9,059 nt of DNA, taken from 2-02-FULL-44-35 sp964629505 (lineage in GTDB: Bacteria > Patescibacteriota > Minisyncoccia > Phycocordibacterales > DSPV01). Made by a program: the position numbers and the translations under genes. Position 1 is the stretch's first letter; every line of letters begins with the position of its first letter. The notes below the pieces were generated by a model. That model saw only the letters and a program-made list of their open reading frames with translations, did not search any database and was not told the DNA's origin. The stretch spans positions 1-9,059 of the forward strand of contig CAZVQR010000028.1 in NCBI GenBank assembly GCA_964629505.1. The letters run 5' to 3'. Positions 5,706 through 9,059 of the stretch are shown here, piece after piece.

Positions 5706-7220
5706 TTAAATGTATCTAAACTCCTTAAACACCTGCTCGTAAAGACCGATAACCCGCTTGGCTTCGCGTTCGGTTAAAATATAATCCGAACCGCCGTGAG
5801 CGATCATATTGCGAATCCGATGCGCTTCCCAGGCTTGGTCCAAGGAATTGAAATCGCTTTTTTCAATCGTGTTTAATTTATCGCCAATCGTCTCGCCTTT
5901 GATGTAGCCCATTTTTTCCAGCATTTCGCCTAAAATAATATCAGCTTCCAACACCGCCAACCGCCAGTCGTTGGGATTTTCCGACGACAAATGCTCCCGG
6001 ACTTTTTCCCAGCGCGGGTGCGAAACCTCTCGGCCGATTCTCATCTTTGCCTCTTCGACTTTTATTTTATGATGATGGGCAAAAGAAACTTGAACGATTC
6101 TGATTAAAACATAAACGATGCCGGTCAAAAACAAAAGATTAAAAATCGTTAGCGCCGAACGCGCCAAAGATGATAATTTGTTTGCCAAAGGATGCTCAAC
6201 GGCGACAAATAGATTATCTTCCGCCACCCAACCATCTTCACCATTTTCAAAATCCACAAACCAATAGCGTTTGCCATCAGCACCCAGTATTGGGCCTTTA
6301 ACAATCGCGCCGCTGGCGCCTCTTTTTTGATAACCGATAATCGGGCCGCCGGGCGCGTCATAAACCGCCGAACTTTGCGCCACCGCCGCTTTCATTCCAA
6401 TCACCTGATTGCCAGTATCAAAATTTTTTATTTTAACTCCAAACAAATCACTTTCCTTCATCCAACCGCTAGTGCCATCTTGAAATTCAACAAACCAATA
6501 GCGTTCGCTGTTTCTTAATTCCGGACCTTGGGTAATTTTTCCGATTTTGCCGTCGCTGGTTATCACGGAACTGCCTTTGGCCGTTATGCCATACTTAATC
6601 GGCGCACCGTTTTCATCGGTTAATTTATTAGTAGCTACCCAACCATCTGGACCGTTATCAAAATCCATAAAAAAATAATCTTGGCCGCCGAAATTTTCTG
6701 GGCCTTTGGTAATGAGACCAGGTGCGCCGTCCAGTTGATTGCCAACGACTCTTCCGCCCGGCTGAACATAAATTGNNNNNNNNNNAGGACCATTGGCGAC
6801 AGCGCGCCCACCGACTGGTGTTTCGCCCGGACTAAATCTAACGGCCACCACTTCACCCAGCGCGCTTTCCGGCACCCAACCACTAGTGCCATCGTCATAA
6901 TTCACTAGCCAATAACGTTGGCCGTTTCTAAATTCCGGACCATCAGCGATTTTGCCAGCTTTGTTGTTTTCTTTATTCAAAACTGTTTTACCAATAGGTG
7001 TTTTGTTATTTTCGGTATAAATAGAACTAAGCGGCGTGCTGTTGGAAAAAGGATTCAATGAAGTGGTAAAATGGCTGAAAAAATTACCGATGCCGCCCAA
7101 ACCACCGGCTAAGCCGCGCCACAAAACCACGACAACCAAAAGAATCAGGATTAAATCTAAACCATCGGTAATTGAGTTGTTGGATTTTTTTTCTTTTTTA
7201 TCTTTTTTTTCTTCAGCCAT
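5706..7220 (-). CDS. Two-pass membrane protein with four SH3-like repeats and a C-terminal HEPN-like domain, 504 aa as assembled
   Basis: The specific function is unknown. A lysine-rich N-terminus (1-12) precedes membrane segment 1 (about 21-41). Four SH3-like repeats follow, each with a core GP-x-x-x-x-G-x-x-Y-[WF]-[FL] and then GxxGW: about 66-121, 136-200, 210-260 and 275-338. Membrane segment 2 is about 352-376, followed by a basic HHHKIK stretch. The C-terminal helical domain (about 399-504) contains R470-N-M-I-A-H475, the Rx4H pattern of HEPN domains. By the positive-inside rule the SH3 repeats lie outside and the HEPN-like part in the cytoplasm. The gene starts 2 nt after gatA. Ten N at 6776-6785 hide part of repeat 2, but the frame stays open. 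A sensor linking wall binding to an internal RNase-like domain is speculation. Confidence 0.85.
   Translation of the reverse strand: MAEEKKDKKEKKSNNSITDGLDLILILLVVVVLWRGLAGGLGGIGNFFSHFTTSLNPFSNSTPLSSIYTENNKTPIGKTVLNKENNKAGKIADGPEFRNGQRYWLVNYDDGTSGWVPESALGEVVAVRFSPGETPVGGRAVANGPXXXXIYVQPGGRVVGNQLDGAPGLITKGPENFGGQDYFFMDFDNGPDGWVATNKLTDENGAPIKYGITAKGSSVITSDGKIGKITQGPELRNSERYWFVEFQDGTSGWMKESDLFGVKIKNFDTGNQVIGMKAAVAQSSAVYDAPGGPIIGYQKRGASGAIVKGPILGADGKRYWFVDFENGEDGWVAEDNLFVAVEHPLANKLSSLARSALTIFNLLFLTGIVYVLIRIVQVSFAHHHKIKVEEAKMRIGREVSHPRWEKVREHLSSENPNDWRLAVLEADIILGEMLEKMGYIKGETIGDKLNTIEKSDFNSLDQAWEAHRIRNMIAHGGSDYILTEREAKRVIGLYEQVFKEFRYI
6776..6785. other. Assembly gap (10 N) inside the SH3-repeat gene
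   Basis: Ten N is a common placeholder, not a measured length. The minus-strand frame is the same on both sides. Aligning repeat 2 to repeat 4 of the same protein (AVANGP..IYVQPGG to AVAQSSAVYDAPGG) leaves room for only one residue between them, so the true missing length may be about 1 nt. Confidence 0.9.
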
Positions 7221-7222
7221 AT

Positions 7223-8644
7223 TTATATTTTCTCAAATTTCTTGCCGATTTCAAAGAGGAGAGCTTCGCGCCCCCAAGAAGCTTGAAGCTGGAAACCGGT
7301 TGAACCCGACGGAATGGAAATTGCCGGCACACCGGCGATGTTGGCGGTGACGGTAAAAATATCGGCGAGATACATTTGGAGCGGGTCGTTGGATTTTTCA
7401 CCGATTTTGAAAGCTGGCGAGGGCGTAGTCGGGGTAGCGATAGCGTGAACTCCATCAGCAAAAACTTTTTTAAAATCATCGGCAATAAGCTTGCGCACCG
7501 CTACCGCCCGATTGTAATAGGCATCATAGTAGCCAGCGGACAGCACATAGGTGCCAAGAATTATCCGCCGGCGCGCTTCTGTGCCAAATAATTGACCGCG
7601 AGTTTTTAAATAATCTTCTAAAAGATTGCCACCAGAAATCTTCGCGCCGAATTTTACGCCGTCAAAACGCGCCAGATTGGAAGAAACTTCGGCCGGCATA
7701 ATAATATNNNNNNNNNNAATATAATAAACCGACAGAGAATATTTTATGTTTGGCAATTCAATGTCGCGAATTTCCGCGCCGGCTTTTTCTAATTTTTTCA
7801 AACCCGCTTCAAAATTTTCCAAAACTTCTGAAGCCACGCCTTCACCCAAAAAATCGCGCGGCACGCCGATAACAAACTTTTCTTGTAATTGTAATTTATG
7901 CGGTTCATGTGTATCAGAAAAAATAGTTGTGCTGTCCATTGAATCCTGACCGCGAATGGCGTTAAAAATTATTTCCGCGTCTTCAACTGTTTTCGCCAAC
8001 GGACCGATTTGGTCCAAAGACGAACCCATTGCCATCAAACCAGAACGAGAAACGGCGCCGTAGGTTGGTTTCAAACCGACGACGCCGCAAAAAGCGGCGG
8101 GCTGGCGAATGGAACCGCCGGTATCAGAACCAAGCGCCGCCAACGCGAGCTCGGCAGCGACCGCTGCTGCGCTGCCGCCCGAAGAACCGCCGGCCACTCG
8201 CGTTTCGTCGTGCGGATTTTTCGTCACACCGTAAGCCGAATTTTCGGTAGACGAACCCATAGCGAATTCGTCCATATTGGTTCGGCCCAAAAAAATCGCG
8301 CCGGCTGCTTTTAATTTTTTAATCACTGTCGCATCGTAAGGTGCCACATAGCCTTCCAAAATTTTAGAAGCGGCGCCTGCCCTTCGCCCTTTAATCAAAA
8401 TGTTATCTTTGACCGCCAAAGGAATTCCAGTAAGCATTGTCGATTTCCCTTGGTCAAAAATTTTTTGGGCTTGGCGGGCTTGTTCCAACACATCATCAAA
8501 AACTTCCAGATAAGCGTTCAGCGCTGGATTCTTTTTTTCAATTTCCGCCAAATAACTTTCCGCTAGCTCTCGCGCCGTAAAGTCGCTCTTCGTCAAGTGC
8601 GAGTGGGTGGTCTTTATTGTCAATTTTCCTAAATCAATTTTCAT
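7223..8644 (-). CDS. gatA: Asp-tRNA(Asn)/Glu-tRNA(Gln) amidotransferase subunit A, 473 aa as assembled
   Basis: GatA is the amidase of GatCAB. It releases ammonia from glutamine, and the complex converts Glu-tRNA(Gln) or Asp-tRNA(Asn) to the amide form. The amidase signature is complete: K79 in VKDN, S154 in GGSSGGS and S178 in DTGGSIRQP form the Ser-cisSer-Lys triad at the same numbers as in S. aureus GatA. NMDEFAMGSSTENSAYG (123-139) is also conserved. The ATG overlaps the gatC stop by 4 nt (ATGA). Ten N at 7708-7717 fall at SVYYI..IIMPAEV; flanking AATAT is duplicated, and collapsing both restores the usual YY-x5-E spacing, so the real protein is probably 468 aa. GatB, the transferase subunit, is not in the window. 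Confidence 0.97.
   Translation of the reverse strand: MKIDLGKLTIKTTHSHLTKSDFTARELAESYLAEIEKKNPALNAYLEVFDDVLEQARQAQKIFDQGKSTMLTGIPLAVKDNILIKGRRAGAASKILEGYVAPYDATVIKKLKAAGAIFLGRTNMDEFAMGSSTENSAYGVTKNPHDETRVAGGSSGGSAAAVAAELALAALGSDTGGSIRQPAAFCGVVGLKPTYGAVSRSGLMAMGSSLDQIGPLAKTVEDAEIIFNAIRGQDSMDSTTIFSDTHEPHKLQLQEKFVIGVPRDFLGEGVASEVLENFEAGLKKLEKAGAEIRDIELPNIKYSLSVYYIXXXXIIMPAEVSSNLARFDGVKFGAKISGGNLLEDYLKTRGQLFGTEARRRIILGTYVLSAGYYDAYYNRAVAVRKLIADDFKKVFADGVHAIATPTTPSPAFKIGEKSNDPLQMYLADIFTVTANIAGVPAISIPSGSTGFQLQASWGREALLFEIGKKFEKI
7708..7717. other. Assembly gap (10 N) inside gatA, probably a false gap
   Basis: The plus-strand sequence ends in AATAT at 7703-7707 and restarts with AATAT at 7718-7722. 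Removing the N run and one copy deletes 15 nt, keeps the frame, and gives SVYYIIMPAEV, the spacing expected in GatA. The contigs therefore most likely overlap by 5 bp. Confidence 0.85.
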
Positions 8645-8922
8645 AGAATCTTTTTGACTTTAATGTAACCACCTTCCTGCTCGGGCACACTCGCTAAAAG
8701 CGCTTTAGTAAACTCGCTAGTTTGATGCGGTTCTTTGTCCTCACGAAAAACATTGTGAACAATGCCCGCTTCCTTCGGCGGTTCTTGGGGCGAAAGTTTC
8801 TGAATTTGCCCGACATAATCCAAAATTTCCTCAACTTCTTTTCGCAAAGTTTCCTTTTCCTCCGCCGGAATCTCCAATCGAGCCAACTTCGCCAGTTTGT
8901 CTATTTCCTCAAGCTTTAACAT
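8641..8922 (-). CDS. gatC: Asp-tRNA(Asn)/Glu-tRNA(Gln) amidotransferase subunit C, 93 aa
   Basis: GatC is the small belt-like subunit that wraps around GatA and GatB and stabilises the complex. The protein begins MLKLEEIDKLAKLARLEI, matching the family N-terminus (eeidkLAkLARLel). Further features are the helix LRKEVEEILDYVGQIQKL, the P-rich linker, and the C-terminal GGYIKVKKIL that precedes the stop. A TTG at 8973 would add 17 residues not seen in the family, so the ATG at 8922 is chosen. An extended -10 box ends 6 nt before this ATG, which makes the longer form impossible from that promoter. The stop overlaps the gatA start by 4 nt. The 93-residue length is normal for GatC. Confidence 0.93.
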   Translation of the reverse strand: MLKLEEIDKLAKLARLEIPAEEKETLRKEVEEILDYVGQIQKLSPQEPPKEAGIVHNVFREDKEPHQTSEFTKALLASVPEQEGGYIKVKKIL

Positions 8923-8928
8923 TACTAA

Positions 8929-8937
8929 ATCATACCA
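8929..8937 (-). promoter_or_regulatory. Extended -10 promoter of gatCA, consistent with a leaderless transcript
   Basis: Minus-strand TGGTATGAT fits the extended -10 pattern TGnTATAAT with one mismatch. No good -35 box is seen at 17 nt. The box ends 6 nt before the ATG at 8922, placing the expected start of transcription at the A of the start codon. Confidence 0.5.
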
Positions 8938-8978
8938 TTCGCCATCATTCCCTTCATCATTGACATAAATCAAACAAA

Positions 8979-9059
8979 GTGATAACCTACTTTTCAGAAC
9001 AAACGGGCACCCAAAACCCTCAATTCGAATTTACATACAAAACGATTTCTTGGAAGAGG
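8979..9059 (+). CDS. Possible 5' end of a plus-strand gene, 27 codons, runs off the window
   Basis: A GTG at 8979 opens a frame with no stop to the window edge, reading VITYFSEQTGTQNPQFEFTY and seven more residues. Only one earlier stop (8961) bounds it. The composition looks protein-like and the gene would be divergent from gatC with a 56-bp spacer. There is no clear Shine-Dalgarno sequence, no homology that I recognise, and 81 nt is short enough for a chance open frame. The minus-strand frame in the same stretch closes after about 21 codons. Confidence 0.25.
   Translation, partial: MITYFSEQTGTQNPQFEFTYKTISWKR

Noticed and set aside
7882..7894. CTTGTAATTGTAA in gatA, similar to the pilin heptamer
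   Set aside because: Only one full unit is present, out of period, and it encodes an ordinary LQLQ stretch.
8009..8314. Overlapping Arg-rich plus-strand open frames
   Set aside because: They lie opposite the amidase signature of gatA and reflect its GC-rich Gly/Ser/Ala codons.
8923..8973. 17-residue N-terminal extension of GatC from a TTG start
   Set aside because: The family N-terminus begins at the ATG at 8922, and the extension overlaps an extended -10 box.
1..9059. CRISPR array, insertion sequence, prophage or attachment site
   Set aside because: No spaced identical repeats, no transposase or integrase-like ORF and no terminal inverted repeats were seen; the pilin heptamers are tandem without spacers.
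1..9059. Recoded UGA codons as in some Patescibacteria
   Set aside because: gatC and the PilW/GspJ-like gene end at TGA exactly at family-expected C-termini and no gene needs read-through.

Overview
This window most likely comes from a member of the Candidate Phyla Radiation (Patescibacteria), probably of Parcubacteria type. The inference rests on protein style rather than on a marker gene: a short-leader pilin cluster behind a prepilin peptidase, a secreted four-cysteine repeat protein, a membrane SH3-repeat protein with a HEPN-like tail, and a compact operon layout with 1-4 nt overlaps. All confident genes lie on the minus strand. TGA is used as an ordinary stop (gatC and the PilW/GspJ-like pilin), so this is not a lineage that reads UGA as glycine. 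Two runs of exactly ten N show that the sequence is a scaffolded draft.

Layout in the direction of transcription, from high to low coordinates. (1) gatC-gatA encode two subunits of the Asp/Glu-tRNA amidotransferase. They are followed after 2 nt by a 504-residue membrane protein with four SH3-like repeats outside and a HEPN-like domain inside; gatB is not in the window. (2) A 232-bp intergenic region (5474-5705) holds a strong hairpin with motifs reminiscent of SRP RNA, and divergent promoter-like sequences. (3) A small membrane protein with three NPF motifs precedes a secreted protein with six identical-spacing C4 repeats and a proline-rich tail. (4) After a perfect extended -10 box comes pilD, then four minor pilins (GspH/FimT-like, PilW/GspJ-like, PilV/GspI-like, PilX/GspK-like), then ligA, which runs off the left edge. 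The right edge may hold the first 27 codons of a plus-strand gene.

How the genes fit together: PilD would cleave and methylate the four downstream pilins, which look like the minor-pilin tip set of a type IV pilus or a related pseudopilus. The C4-repeat protein and the NPF protein just upstream are plausible envelope partners by position only. gatCA and ligA are housekeeping genes at the two ends.

Most notable observations: 7-bp tandem repeats directly behind the start codons of two neighbouring pilin genes, where a change in copy number would shift the reading frame; possible leaderless transcription of pilD and gatC; a membrane-tethered HEPN-like motif; a candidate structured RNA; and evidence that the N run in gatA is a false gap.
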